This document shows, piece after piece, positions 55,868 through 64,000 of a DNA stretch of 64,000 nucleotides. Source of the DNA: Chlorobiaceae bacterium. GTDB taxonomy: Bacteria > Bacteroidota > Chlorobiia > Chlorobiales > Chlorobiaceae. Within the stretch, counting starts at the first letter, position 1; every line of letters begins with the position of its first letter. A program made the position numbers and the translations under genes. The notes under the pieces were generated by a model. The model saw nothing but the letters and a program-made list of their open reading frames with translations, had not been told where the DNA came from and did not search any database. The DNA lies in NCBI GenBank assembly GCA_013334225.1, contig JAAXXY010000011.1:1-64000 (forward strand). The letters run 5' to 3'.

Positions 55868-56419
55868 ATGAAAGTGAAAAAAGTACTCGTTACATCAATG
55901 CTGATAACCGTTCTCGGATCAGCATCTGCCTTTGCAAACACGTATGTCAGCGCTTCAGCAGGGCTCGGGCTCCCGAACAGATGGCAGGAAACAGGCTATA
56001 CGACCGATGTCGATACCAATCTTGCTATAAACGGCGCCATCGGATATGATTTCGGATCGACAAGGCTGGAAGCTGCTGCCGGATACCAGAAGCACGACCA
56101 TAAGAATACCTCTGACGATTTTTCGGTACTTTCCTTCATGGCAAACGGTTATTACGATTTCCACGGCACGTCGAACGTAACACCTTATCTTATGGCTGGC
56201 GCCGGAATAGGTTCTTTCAATGTATCCTGGGATACCAGAAATACGAGTTCTTTTATCTGGCAGGTTGGTGCAGGTATGGGAATCAAAATCGATAAAAACC
56301 TCTCTTTTGATTTTGGATACAGGTATCTCAAACCGGAAGGCCTCGTTTGCCCGACGGATGAAAACAAGATAACCTGGAGCAGCAATAATTTTCTGGTCGG
56401 CCTCAGGTACGGATTCTGA
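55868..56419 (+). CDS. outer-membrane beta-barrel protein
   Basis: A 183-aa protein with a signal peptide (MLITVLGSASAFA, cleaved before NTYVSASAG) and alternating hydrophobic strands ending in FLVGLRYGF, the terminal aromatic residue recognised by the BAM machinery. The strands LAINGAIGYDFGSTRLEAAAGYQKH and TPYLMAGAGIGSFNVSWDTR are typical of the eight-strand OmpW/Opa-like porin family. Expression is probably tied to the preceding regulator gene, 40 nt upstream. Confidence 0.85.
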   Translation: MKVKKVLVTSMLITVLGSASAFANTYVSASAGLGLPNRWQETGYTTDVDTNLAINGAIGYDFGSTRLEAAAGYQKHDHKNTSDDFSVLSFMANGYYDFHGTSNVTPYLMAGAGIGSFNVSWDTRNTSSFIWQVGAGMGIKIDKNLSFDFGYRYLKPEGLVCPTDENKITWSSNNFLVGLRYGF

Positions 56420-56440
56420 ACCAGGAATACAATCCGATAA

Positions 56441-56474
56441 AAAAAACCGGAGTTTCAGTCACTCCGGTTTTTTT
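56441..56474. terminator. bidirectional terminator
   Basis: AAAAAACCGGAGT-ttcagtc-ACTCCGGTTTTTTT, a perfect stem with runs of A and T on the two sides. It serves the barrel gene on the plus strand and the ferritin-like gene on the minus strand. Confidence 0.88.
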
Positions 56475-56512
56475 ACTGACAGTCATTATCAGTGGTGATT
56501 TTTTATGGTTGG

Positions 56513-57007
56513 TTATTTCTTCAGAAAAACCCCCAGGTCTTCCAGCAGCGCCTGCAGGTCCTCCTCATGTGTCACCTCATCCTGCAGGATCTGTATGGCA
56601 ATATTGTAGGTTACCGGATCTTTCAAACCGATTTCCTGAATGATGCTGTTGTAGGTTGATATGGCACACTGTTCACCGGAAATGTTCTGTTCGAGAATTT
56701 TCCGGACAAACGGATCGTCGGGAGCTTCATAACCACAGTTAGTCCATTCGAACCACTGCTTTGGCGAAGTGAGAGGTGTTCCGCCGAGCTGGATGATCCG
56801 GGTGCTGACCATATCGGCATGACGAAGTTCATCCGCCGCATGCTGCATGAGCTCCGCCATCACGGCATCCTTCATCGGCCCCTGAACAACCTTGGCTCCC
56901 AGCCAGTACTGGTAGTAGGCAAGCCATTCATCGGCAAAAGCCTTGTTCAGCAGTTCAAGGACCCTTTCCAGGTTTTCTCCCACTATCTCACGTCCTCTTG
57001 TACCCAT
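56513..57007 (-). CDS. ferritin-like di-iron protein
   Basis: A 164-aa four-helix ferritin-like protein with the di-iron ligands in order: Glu in FADEWLAYYQYW, E--H in AADELRHAD, Glu in SGEQCAISTYN, and E--H in LQDEVTHEEDL. It belongs with the bacterioferritin/DPS-like group (DpsL), which stores iron or detoxifies peroxide. No heme-binding methionine is obvious. A ribosome binding site AGGAGG precedes the start. Confidence 0.85.
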   Translation of the reverse strand: MGTRGREIVGENLERVLELLNKAFADEWLAYYQYWLGAKVVQGPMKDAVMAELMQHAADELRHADMVSTRIIQLGGTPLTSPKQWFEWTNCGYEAPDDPFVRKILEQNISGEQCAISTYNSIIQEIGLKDPVTYNIAIQILQDEVTHEEDLQALLEDLGVFLKK

Positions 57008-57090
57008 GTAAAACCTCCTTTATGAATGTATTTGCAGGAAAGGCAATGATCTCAGATATATGATTGCTCAGGCCAATATCCGTAAAATAA

Positions 57091-58419
57091 TCAACTTCCC
57101 GGTTTAATGTCACATGATGCATCCTGCACAAGCGGTTCAGGCTCGGCAGGTTCCGCAGGCTCAGGAAGGTTGGAATAAAAACGCCATTCCTTGTTCACAA
57201 TCCTCGCTCCGTGACCGAATGTGAAATAGGACCATGCCCACTGGAGAATAACAAACAGCCGGTGTTTGATCCCGCTCAGGTAGTAAATATGTACCGCAAG
57301 CCATATAATCCATGCAGAAAGGCCTGAAAGCCTGACATTTCCTCTTTCGGCTATCGATGCATTTTTACCGATGGTTGCCATCTGCCCTTTATCGTGATAG
57401 TGAAACGGTTTTCGCTGCAATCCAGTGATATCGAGAATAATATTTTCACCTATTGCCTGCCCCTCCTGAATCGCTACAGATGCAAGACCAGGAAGGGTAC
57501 CGCCGTTCTGAAGGGCAAAATGCGCCTGGTCCCCGCCGACAAATACATTGGGATAACCTGGAACAGACAGATCTTCAAGGACGATAATCCTGTTGGTCTG
57601 ATCGGTTTCGAAACCGATATTTTTTCCTATGCTTGTTGCCCGGACACCGGCTGCCCAGAGCACCGTACCAGCCTCTATTCTTTCGATGCCGACCTGAATA
57701 CCATCGGAATCTATTTTATTGACCAGACTGCAGGTCCAGACCTGTACTCCGAGTTTTTCGAGCGCACGAGTTGCCTTGCTTGACATTTCGGGTGAAAAAG
57801 TCTGAAGAATCCTGGATGCGGAATGCACAATAAAAATCCGTGTAAGCTTCGGATCGATGTTCCTGTAATATTTGGACAGGTAATAGCGGCTCATCTCGCC
57901 TATGGAACCTGCCAGCTCGACTCCGGTGGGTCCTCCGCCGACGATAACGAATGTGAGCAGCTTTTTTTTCTCATGAGGGTCCTGAGAGCGTTCAGCATTT
58001 TCAAACGCCTCCATAACCCTCCTGCGGATTTCTGCTGCCTGTGCGATGGTTTTCAATCCGGGAGCGAATTCCTCCCATTCATTATGGCCAAAATAGTGGT
58101 GCTTCGCTCCGCAGGTCAGGACAAGGTAATCGTAAGTGATTTCACCAAAATCCGTAAAAACTATCCTTGCACGGGGATCGACCGTTTTCACCACTCCCTT
58201 GAATACCGTTACATTTCTGTATTTCGACAGCATCATCCGCAAGGGATAGGCTATTTCACCGGCATTCAGGGCAGACATTGCAACCTGGTAAAGCAGCGGC
58301 TGAAACAGATGATAGTTGTTTTTGTCGATCAAAGTCACCTTCAGCCCCTCTCTGTTGCGAAGCTTTTTAGCGACATTGAGACCGGCAAAACCTCCACCAA
58401 CGATAACGACATGCTTCAT
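57091..58419 (-). CDS. ndh: NADH dehydrogenase type II
   Basis: A 442-aa flavoprotein: FAD-binding GGGFAGLNVAKKL at the N-terminus, NAD-binding IVGGGPTGVELAGSIGE, and TVLWAAGVRAT. The C-terminal hydrophobic stretch AWIIWLAVHIYYLSGIKHRLFVILQWAWSYFTFGHGARIV is the membrane-associating part of NDH-2. It transfers electrons from NADH to quinone without pumping protons. The last residues are Pro/Glu-rich and unusual. A sulfide:quinone oxidoreductase was considered, but the motifs favour NDH-2. Confidence 0.9.
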   Translation of the reverse strand: MKHVVIVGGGFAGLNVAKKLRNREGLKVTLIDKNNYHLFQPLLYQVAMSALNAGEIAYPLRMMLSKYRNVTVFKGVVKTVDPRARIVFTDFGEITYDYLVLTCGAKHHYFGHNEWEEFAPGLKTIAQAAEIRRRVMEAFENAERSQDPHEKKKLLTFVIVGGGPTGVELAGSIGEMSRYYLSKYYRNIDPKLTRIFIVHSASRILQTFSPEMSSKATRALEKLGVQVWTCSLVNKIDSDGIQVGIERIEAGTVLWAAGVRATSIGKNIGFETDQTNRIIVLEDLSVPGYPNVFVGGDQAHFALQNGGTLPGLASVAIQEGQAIGENIILDITGLQRKPFHYHDKGQMATIGKNASIAERGNVRLSGLSAWIIWLAVHIYYLSGIKHRLFVILQWAWSYFTFGHGARIVNKEWRFYSNLPEPAEPAEPEPLVQDASCDIKPGS

Positions 58420-58523
58420 GATTCACGACGAGGGTATTGCAATAAGAAAATACCATTTCAACACTTAATTAATATAGGCATTAAACGAATACCTCCTAAA
58501 ATATTCAGAATAAAATCACAATC

Positions 58524-58835
58524 GTGAATACCCGGGCAACACTGCATGTCAACGATGAATACAATCATTTTCACCTGAAAACGGAACGCATTCGGACAAC
58601 TGTCATTTTAGCCGTGATCCAGAATGCCATTAAATTCACCCATGAAGGACATATTGAATTCGGATACGAAATAAATGGGGAGATGCTCGAGTTTTATGTC
58701 CTTGATACCGGAACAGGTATTCCGGAATGATGTGAATACAAATTATCCTCCTTTAAAATGACAATCCTCATCGCTGAAGATGACGGGGCGTCTTCCCTGC
58801 TGGTGAAATCAGGCTCGAAGGAAAAAAAGATGATC
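58524..58835 (+). pseudogene. broken hybrid sensor histidine kinase
   Basis: The first 68 codons translate to [38 protein letters not shown], the N and G1 boxes of a histidine-kinase ATPase domain, and end in a stop. Then 28 bases on comes MTILIAEDDGASSLLVKSG, the start of a response-regulator receiver domain. The intervening and following domains (G2 box, remainder of the receiver) are missing and the second fragment runs into the opposite-strand ATPase gene. This was once a hybrid kinase and is now a remnant. Confidence 0.8.
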
Positions 58836-58841
58836 AAACAA

Positions 58842-61514
58842 CTATTTCAGAAAGACGAACATGTTTTTCCTGAGGATGAATTTCACCGTTTCTATGACAG
58901 GTATAATCGTAGCGGCAGCTGCGATTACAATCAGCCAGTCTTCAGCGCTCAACAGAAATGTTCCGAAAGGTTTACGGAGAACCGGAAGCAGAATGATGAG
59001 CCCAAGCAGGACAAGCTCCCAGGCAACTGCAAGATTGAGCCATTTGTTGGCAAACGGACGCTTGAGTATTGAATCTTTTTCGGAACGGAAATTGTAAGCT
59101 TTGAAGAACTGGATCAGTACAAGTGAAACGAATGTCATCGTCATCGATTCCACGAGAGAGCGTCCTGAAGCAAGTGCCCACTGGAACAGAGAAAGATTGA
59201 CGAAGGAAGACCAGATGCCGCCGGTGAGCATGAGCAAAACGACAGGCCTGGAAAATATCCCCTTTTTCGGATCGTTCGGTTTGCGCTTCATGATATCCCG
59301 TTCAGGCGGATCGACGGCAAGAGCAAGTGCGGGAAGCCCGTCAGTAGCGAGGTTCACGTAAAGGATCTGTACAGCCGTAAGGGGAAGTGGAATACCCATG
59401 AAAGTAGCGAATGTCATCAGGCCAAGTTCCCCTATGTTAGAAGAAAGAAGATAGGTAAGGTACTTTTTGATGTTGTCGTATATACCCCGTCCTTCTTCCA
59501 CGGCAGCCACAATCGAGGCGAAGTTGTCGTCCGTCAGCATCATGGCCGATGCCTCCTTCGAAACATCGGTTCCGGTTATCCCCATGGAAATTCCGATATC
59601 CGCTTTCTTCAGGGCCGGAGCATCGTTGACACCGTCGCCGGTCATCGCTACAACCTCACCGCTCTTCTGCAAGGCTTCGACAATACGCAGCTTGTGCTCG
59701 GGGGCTACCCGGGCAAAAACCGAGATGGTGCCGACAGAACGGTACAGCTCTTCTTGGCTCATTGCACTGAGCATCACACCGGTCACGACAGAGGTGCCTT
59801 GCTGAAGAATACCGAGTTCAACCGCAATAGCTTCAGCTGTCAATGGATGATCGCCGGTAATCATGACCGGCCGGATTCCGGCCTCTTTGCAGCGACGGAC
59901 GGCATCCTTCGCTTCTATTCTCGGCGGATCGATCATGCCGGCAAAACCGATGAAGGTCATGTTCCGGGAAGCACTGCCGATATCTGAAACATCTCGGAAG
60001 GAAAATCCGAGAACACGAAGCGCTTTTTTCCCGAGATTATCGGCTTCCCGGAGAAGCATGGTACGCATCTGTTCGTCGATTTGCACAATGCCGCTGTCGG
60101 TCATGACAGAAGTACAGTCCGGCAGAATAGCCTCAGGTGCCCCCTTGCTGTATGCTTTCAGTGAAGATCCTGTCCTGTTCAGGGTGATCATCCTTCGGGT
60201 TTCGGAAGAAAAAGGCAGCTCATCAATACGTTCATGAAGATCCTGCAGTTGCAGCTCGTCGAGTCCGGCCTTTCGTGCAGCAACAAGAAGAGCGCCTTCC
60301 GTGGGATCGCCGGCAACAGACCATTTTCCCTCACTGTCCTTCCGAAGCCGGGCATCGTTGCACAGGACACCGGCAAGAAGAAGCTCCTGGAGCGTTCCCG
60401 GCAACCCGCTCCCGTCAACGGTAGCGAAAACACCTTCTGGAAGGTAGCCTGAACCGCTCACTTCAACCAGTTTGCCTGACACATGGAATGCCCGGACGGT
60501 CATCTCGTCACGGGTCAGTGTGCCGGTTTTGTCGGAACAGATTACCGTCGTGCTCCCGAGGGTTTCGACTACCGGAAGGCGACGCATGAGTGCATTGCGC
60601 TTCACCATCCGCTGGACCCCGAGTGCGAGTGAAATGGTCACGACTGCCGGCAGGGCTTCGGGGACGACGGCAACAGCAAGGGCAATACCGAAGATCAGTA
60701 TCTCGACGAATGGCTGTCCCCTGAAAATACCGAGGATAACTATAAACAGAACAATGACCGATGCAGCTCTTGCCAGGGTAGAGCCAACCTTGTCCAGGTT
60801 TTTCTGGAGAGGTGTTTTTTCTGTTTCCACGGTCTGCAACATGGCCGCGATGCGGCCGAATTCAGTCTGCATACCTGTTTCTGTAACAACTGCTACAGCC
60901 CGCCCGTAGCTGATGGTTGTTCCGGCAAAAACCATATTTTTCCGGTCTCCGGGACCAGCTTCAGCTGCAACTATTACTGCCGAATCTTTTTCTGAAGGGA
61001 GCGATTCCCCGGTAAGGGATGCTTCTTCCACCCTGAGGTTGATGGACTGCACCAGTCTCGCATCGGCAGGAACACGATCACCGGCAGCAAGAAAGACAAT
61101 ATCGCCCGGAACGATGTTTTCCGCATCGATGACAATTTCCTTTCCCTCTCGTTTAACCTTTGCAAGAGGAGCTGCCATTTTTTTCAGCGCTTCGATAGCC
61201 TTTTCGGCACGGTATTCCTGAAAAAACCCGAGCAATACAGCAAAAACAACAATCACCGCTATTGCCACCGCTTCAGCTGCATGCCCGAGAAACGCGGAAA
61301 GCACCGTCGCTATCAGGAGCGTGATGATGAGCACATTGCGGAACTGCTGCAGTAGAAGAAGCCACGGGCCTGTCTTTTTCTCGGCAAGAATGCGGTTCGG
61401 CCCGATTCTTTCGAGTCTCGCTGCGGCTTCGGATGAACTCAGGCCATCAGAATCAGACTGTGTCTGTTCGAAAACCTGTTCAAGGGAAAGTGAGTGAAGA
61501 AAACGACTGGACAT
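58842..61514 (-). CDS. cation-transporting P-type ATPase (Ca2+-type)
   Basis: An 890-aa P-type ATPase: actuator motif TGESLPSEK, phosphorylation site DKTGTLTRDE, hinge TGDGVNDAPALKKADIGISMG, and PEALPAVVTISLALGVQRM in helix M4 (the PE-L type of type II pumps). The N-terminus begins with the cation ATPase domain, and the C-terminus has six additional helices. It probably exports Ca2+ or Mn2+. The Na+/K+-type selectivity residues are not seen, though the ion cannot be proved by reading. Confidence 0.88.
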   Translation of the reverse strand: MSSRFLHSLSLEQVFEQTQSDSDGLSSSEAAARLERIGPNRILAEKKTGPWLLLLQQFRNVLIITLLIATVLSAFLGHAAEAVAIAVIVVFAVLLGFFQEYRAEKAIEALKKMAAPLAKVKREGKEIVIDAENIVPGDIVFLAAGDRVPADARLVQSINLRVEEASLTGESLPSEKDSAVIVAAEAGPGDRKNMVFAGTTISYGRAVAVVTETGMQTEFGRIAAMLQTVETEKTPLQKNLDKVGSTLARAASVIVLFIVILGIFRGQPFVEILIFGIALAVAVVPEALPAVVTISLALGVQRMVKRNALMRRLPVVETLGSTTVICSDKTGTLTRDEMTVRAFHVSGKLVEVSGSGYLPEGVFATVDGSGLPGTLQELLLAGVLCNDARLRKDSEGKWSVAGDPTEGALLVAARKAGLDELQLQDLHERIDELPFSSETRRMITLNRTGSSLKAYSKGAPEAILPDCTSVMTDSGIVQIDEQMRTMLLREADNLGKKALRVLGFSFRDVSDIGSASRNMTFIGFAGMIDPPRIEAKDAVRRCKEAGIRPVMITGDHPLTAEAIAVELGILQQGTSVVTGVMLSAMSQEELYRSVGTISVFARVAPEHKLRIVEALQKSGEVVAMTGDGVNDAPALKKADIGISMGITGTDVSKEASAMMLTDDNFASIVAAVEEGRGIYDNIKKYLTYLLSSNIGELGLMTFATFMGIPLPLTAVQILYVNLATDGLPALALAVDPPERDIMKRKPNDPKKGIFSRPVVLLMLTGGIWSSFVNLSLFQWALASGRSLVESMTMTFVSLVLIQFFKAYNFRSEKDSILKRPFANKWLNLAVAWELVLLGLIILLPVLRKPFGTFLLSAEDWLIVIAAAATIIPVIETVKFILRKNMFVFLK

Positions 61515-61605
61515 GATATAATCTTAAATTATCAGGTTCGTTCGAACTTGTTCATGCAATCAGGAATCGTATCCGTAAACACTCTGGTTTTAAACCGGAA
61601 CCAGC

Positions 61606-64000
61606 CTAAAAGGTTACTTTCGTAGCCGTTGCAGCCTGGTTCCTGAATTTGTCCGTCCAGCCTGAACCCGAATGCTTCTCAGCAAGAACCACCGCTATGT
61701 GTTTCGGAAGAATACCGAGATCAAGATTTCTGCCGAGGCCCTGAACGCAGGATGGACAATTGGTCAGTATTACAGCGCTTTCAGTACCGTGAAGCGACTC
61801 TCTGACAGCCTCCCTCTTTTTCTGCAGCATGGAGTCTGTGATGTCCGGCCTCGAAAGCGAAAGGGTTCCAGCTTCTGAACAGCAATGCGCAACCGATTTC
61901 ACGGAAACGAACCCACCAATGCCGTGCAGGGTCTGATGGGCCTTGCCGGCAAGGGAATCGTGACAGGGGGCATGGTAAAGATATTCCCCCTTGGGATCAA
62001 GTTTCAATCCCTTCTCGAGAAGATAAGCCGCTATGTCTACTGTCCTTCCTCCAAACAGCTTGCCTGTTTCCACAACCTCGAGCCCCTCCATGCATGTGCC
62101 GCACGTGACAATACAGGCATCGAAATCGAGATAGGCAAACATCTCCCTGATCTGGCTGAAAAGCACTGTATTCCTCAGCACCATGCTTGAATACTGGGCA
62201 GTCTTTGCATTGACATGAGCAGGGAAACCGCAACAGAGAAAAGGAGGAGGCAATACAACCCTTGTACCGACTTCGAGCAGCAGATAGATTGCCGCCATGG
62301 CAATCGTGGAATTCAGCCGTTCGGATCCGCATCCGGGAAAATAGAATACCGTGTTCTCAACCTCTCCTGAAGGCTCGAATACAAGAACCTGATCGGGCCC
62401 GCATTCCGGCAGAACATCACGTAAAGTCTGATCAGAAACCGGTGGTACGGGAGAACGCATCATCCTCAGGGGAAAAAGAGAGGGTGGATTGTTTTCCGGC
62501 TGAATTGGCGCCGATATCATGGCCCCTGCCCGCTGGACAGCTCCACCGCCACGCAGCACGGTTCTGCGGAAAAATGCATTGAAAGCGGGCGACCTGCTCT
62601 CGAGATAACGCAAAGTCATCTCCGTAATCGGTGAAGAGTGCTTGAAACCCCATTCCGAAAGGATTTCCCGCTCCAGCACGGAAACTTCACCGGTGTCGAT
62701 ATTGACCGGACAGGGTTTCAGGCATTTATGACAGATTGTACAGTGATCGGCGACCTCTTCGAGCCATTTCAGCAAAGCGAAATCGGTCGAACGTTCGCGC
62801 TGCGCATCGAAAAGAAGGGCCTCGATCAGGGATCCTATCGCAAGATTCTTGTTGCGGGGATGATAGAACATACCCCTCGACGGATAGTAGACACAGCAAT
62901 CTGTCTTGCATTTGCCGCACCGTATGCAGTAATCGACTTTCTTCGAGAGCTCGGCAATCTGAGCGCGTTTGAGAATATGAGCTTCAAGTTCGAGCAGGTT
63001 GAACGACGGTGTGAAAATATGATCAAGAACTCCGTAATCCTCGAGCTTTCCCGGATTCATGATCCCTTTCGGATCGACCTTGCTGCGATGGCGGGACAGT
63101 TCCTCGATGACCGAGGGGTCGAGGTACTTCAGTTTCGTGACACCTATACCGTGCTCCCCGGAAACTACCCCTCCAAGCTCGATGACCTTCTCCATAACGA
63201 CATCGATAACCTTGTCCACCCGCTCGAGCATGGCCCTGTCGTTTGAAAGCACCGGCACGTTGACATGGACATTGCCGTCTCCGGCATGCATATGGGTAGC
63301 AAGCACGATGCGTCTGTTACGGACATGATGGTAAGCCTCATCAAATGCCGTCTGCATTACGGGATATCCCTGGACAAGTTCACCAAGCTCGCTGTTGAGC
63401 TCCTGAAGGATATCAAGCGAACGAAGGGCATCAGGAGCAGCGGTTGAAATTCTTTCACCGAAGACATGGCAAAGCTCGAGTCCAGCCGGAATTTTCGAAG
63501 CGAACTGCCCGTTGTCATCGTTCACTTTGGCGTTTGAAAGGATCTGAGCGGCTCTTTCAACAAAGCGAAGCTGGGCATACCGTTCCTCTGAAAAGTTCAG
63601 GTCATCGATGAAACGCGAAAAACCTGCAAGAGCTTCAAGAGGAATCACAATATCCTCATTCATCTTGAAAGCATTGGTCCTTCTGGCGATGGCCCCGAGC
63701 TTTTTCCTGTCGGTCCAGAAACGAACCGCTTCTGCATTGTCACGGGCAACGAACATCAGGGTGTTCGGATGCCTGTCGAGCAGGGTTTTAACGCGTTCGA
63801 CACCGTTTTCCACCTCCAGTGAATGGTTTCCGGCAATATCGATCAACAGGACCGCTTTCGGCGTCTGCGCACGCGGTGCCTTGACCTTGTAGTCGATCGC
63901 CCTTATATATTCGTCATCGAAATGTTCAAGGGCAAGCAGAACTTCAGGATTCTCGGAAATCAGCGGAAAAAGCCTTGAGAGTTCGAGTATCACCTTGCTC
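61606..64000 (-). CDS. FAD-linked oxidase / Fe-S oxidoreductase fusion (partial at the window edge)
   Basis: The frame is open to the window edge; the GTG at 63991 is internal. Visible in order: the FAD-linked oxidase C-terminal domain (LATHMHAGDGNVHVNVPV, GGVVSGEHGIGVTKLKYL, DPKGIMNPGK), a ferredoxin domain with two 4Fe-4S motifs (CIRCGKCKTDCC and CTICHKCLKPCP), and two CCG repeats (YFPGCGSERLN ... CCGFPAH and YHAPCHDSLAGK ... HCCSEAG). This is the GlcD-GlpC-type fusion that oxidises D-lactate or glycolate. The N-terminal FAD-binding half lies to the right of the window. Confidence 0.9.
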   Translation of the reverse strand, partial: SKVILELSRLFPLISENPEVLLALEHFDDEYIRAIDYKVKAPRAQTPKAVLLIDIAGNHSLEVENGVERVKTLLDRHPNTLMFVARDNAEAVRFWTDRKKLGAIARRTNAFKMNEDIVIPLEALAGFSRFIDDLNFSEERYAQLRFVERAAQILSNAKVNDDNGQFASKIPAGLELCHVFGERISTAAPDALRSLDILQELNSELGELVQGYPVMQTAFDEAYHHVRNRRIVLATHMHAGDGNVHVNVPVLSNDRAMLERVDKVIDVVMEKVIELGGVVSGEHGIGVTKLKYLDPSVIEELSRHRSKVDPKGIMNPGKLEDYGVLDHIFTPSFNLLELEAHILKRAQIAELSKKVDYCIRCGKCKTDCCVYYPSRGMFYHPRNKNLAIGSLIEALLFDAQRERSTDFALLKWLEEVADHCTICHKCLKPCPVNIDTGEVSVLEREILSEWGFKHSSPITEMTLRYLESRSPAFNAFFRRTVLRGGGAVQRAGAMISAPIQPENNPPSLFPLRMMRSPVPPVSDQTLRDVLPECGPDQVLVFEPSGEVENTVFYFPGCGSERLNSTIAMAAIYLLLEVGTRVVLPPPFLCCGFPAHVNAKTAQYSSMVLRNTVLFSQIREMFAYLDFDACIVTCGTCMEGLEVVETGKLFGGRTVDIAAYLLEKGLKLDPKGEYLYHAPCHDSLAGKAHQTLHGIGGFVSVKSVAHCCSEAGTLSLSRPDITDSMLQKKREAVRESLHGTESAVILTNCPSCVQGLGRNLDLGILPKHIAVVLAEKHSGSGWTDKFRNQAATATKVTF

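Overview
The window is a chromosome segment of a green sulfur bacterium (Chlorobiaceae, Chlorobium/Pelodictyon/Prosthecochloris-like). The main pointers are a probable BchC bacteriochlorophyllide dehydrogenase, a strict-anaerobe type hybrid cluster protein operon, sigma-54, HslUV, and Bacteroidota/Chlorobi-type lipoproteins and regulators. The assignment to family is an inference; genus cannot be fixed by reading alone. No rRNA, tRNA or CRISPR array was seen.

Layout. 1-440: AT-rich DNA with the C-terminal remnant of a class V aminotransferase (cysteine desulfurase-like). 439-3430: a RidA-family protein, then a compact thiamin operon (TenI-like, ThiE, ThiD) whose last gene runs into a GGGTAGTG-type repeat block. 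3429-9023: a minus-strand cluster (DHH phosphoesterase, leucyl aminopeptidase, lipase-like hydrolase, coiled-coil lipoprotein, UDP-glucose dehydrogenase). 9469-15946: plus-strand rlmN, a hypothetical, adk, priA, DoxX and TPR genes. 16239-20849: minus-strand run DUF3109-rpoN-hslV-hslU-aroQ. 21200-27567: radA, a YvlD-like membrane protein, bchC, a nucleoside-type ABC transporter lacking its second permease and binding protein, and a lysine-rich/DUF2934 protein. 27577-37032: PASTA protein, polyprenyl synthase, tatC, esterase, coaE, sodB, lipoproteins, an RlmI-like methyltransferase, a HAD nucleotidase and a thioredoxin-TPR protein. 37684-41192: the hcp operon headed by its own Rrf2 regulator, with a perfect 9-1-9 palindrome directly upstream. 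41487-45199: a tiny conserved-looking ORF, repeats, and a gingipain-like C25 peptidase without a signal peptide.

45668-50378 is the accessory part and the best candidate for an undescribed system. On one strand it carries a HEPN-like protein (RNHFEH), the remnant of a serine recombinase starting immediately after its stop codon, an 856-aa zinc-knuckle/helical-repeat protein, and, overlapping it by 56 nt, a three-domain protein ending in a PD-(D/E)XK nuclease core. Base composition looks lower in GC than the surroundings. 50603-64000 returns to ordinary genes: secreted isochorismatase-like hydrolase, methyltransferase, cation diffusion facilitator, a coiled-coil LuxR-type regulator, outer-membrane barrel, ferritin-like protein, NDH-2, a broken hybrid sensor kinase, a P-type Ca2+-like ATPase, and a FAD/Fe-S oxidoreductase that runs off the window.

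At least five copies of one dispersed element with TTATTRCTCCGG-like inverted ends (about 200 bp, MITE-like) lie at 16.0, 26.7, 37.1, 41.9 and 53.3 kb. Two of them share an extra internal module of about 100 bp. Several ORFs in the track are translations of this element, and two real genes (thioredoxin-TPR and the lysine-rich protein) have false N-terminal extensions through it.
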